Of a DNA stretch of 5,594 bases, positions 5,367 to 5,594 are shown one piece after another. A program made the translations under genes and the position numbers. Numbering within the stretch: position 1 is the stretch's first letter; each line of letters opens with the position of its first letter. The stretch comes from Vulcanimicrobiota bacterium (GTDB lineage: Bacteria; Vulcanimicrobiota; Vulcanimicrobiia; Vulcanimicrobiales; Vulcanimicrobiaceae). The notes beneath the pieces were generated by a model. The model searched no databases and was not told the DNA's origin. It saw only the letters and a list, made by a program, of their open reading frames with translations. The DNA lies in the NCBI GenBank assembly GCA_019233165.1, contig JAFAMS010000024.1:1-5594 (forward strand), read 5' to 3'.

Positions 5367-5594
5367 ATGAAACGCTTCCTTTTTTGTGCGGTGGCGGCGC
5401 TCTTCGTAGTCGCAGGCAGCTGGGCGGGGAGCGCTCGGCCGGCCGGAGCACAGCCGGGCAAGTGCCCGGTCAAAGCGCCCGGCGGGCTCGTCACGGCCGG
5501 CACGCTTACCGTCGGGACGGCGTTCGGGACGCCCCCGCAAAACTTTTTGGTCGACAACAAGCCGACCGGCTCCGACGTCGAGATCATGCAGGCG
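5367..5594 (+). CDS. Periplasmic solute-binding protein (family 3-like), 3' truncated
   Basis: The first 76 codons of a gene that runs off the right edge. A Sec signal peptide is clear: Lys-Arg at 2-3, hydrophobic core 'FLFCAVAALFVVAG' (4-17), probable cleavage after Ala28 (A-G-A). The mature start contains 'GTLTVGT' (45-51), 'PP' (56-57) and 'PTGSDVEIMQA' (66-76). This matches the opening of family 3 extracellular solute-binding proteins (G-x-L-x-V-G-T ... P-P-x-x-F ... G-x-D-V-x-I-x-x-A), which deliver amino acids and similar small polar solutes to ABC importers. The ATG is set by the signal peptide; no good Shine-Dalgarno precedes it. Permease and ATPase genes, if present, would lie to the right. 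The ligand cannot be read from this fragment. Confidence 0.8.
   Translation, partial: MKRFLFCAVAALFVVAGSWAGSARPAGAQPGKCPVKAPGGLVTAGTLTVGTAFGTPPQNFLVDNKPTGSDVEIMQA

Overview
The window is dense, GC-rich bacterial chromosome (about two-thirds G+C by eye). It holds seven protein genes on alternating strands and no non-coding gap longer than 59 bases. I see no RNA gene, CRISPR array, insertion sequence or attachment site. The lineage cannot be fixed from this stretch. A Thr-Pro-tethered lipoprotein with 'D-N-x-Y-V ... V-Y-A-P-G' propeller repeats, together with the codon bias, recalls uncultured soil phyla such as Eremiobacterota (WPS-2) or Acidobacteriota. That is an impression, not a result.

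Left part (1-2695): the C-terminal part of an M81/MlrC-type metallopeptidase runs in from the left on the + strand. It meets, tail to tail with a 4-base overlap, a two-gene minus-strand unit: an alpha/beta hydrolase (1871-2695) followed by a ketopantoate-reductase-like NAD(P)-binding protein (756-1823). The reductase-like gene has a good Shine-Dalgarno and may also have its own extended -10 promoter inside the end of the hydrolase gene.

Centre (2696-4982): a 41-base divergent gap carries a strong Shine-Dalgarno for each direction and a perfect 10-base palindrome. To its right is a plus-strand pair: a TTG-started secreted lipoprotein (signal peptide, Thr-Pro linker, beta-rich domain, about six propeller repeats), overlapping by GTGA with an alpha/beta hydrolase. 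The second enzyme carries the full residue set of fluoroacetate/haloacetate dehalogenases.

Right part (4975-5594): a small secreted beta-rich protein on the minus strand overlaps the dehalogenase tail by 8 bases. It is divergent, across 59 bases, from the first 76 codons of a periplasmic solute-binding protein that runs off the right edge.

The genes fit small-molecule turnover (hydrolases, an oxidoreductase, a dehalogenase, a metallopeptidase-family enzyme, uptake), but nothing in the sequence proves one shared pathway. The best lead is the dehalogenase and its translational coupling to a surface lipoprotein. I found no convincing new multi-gene system.
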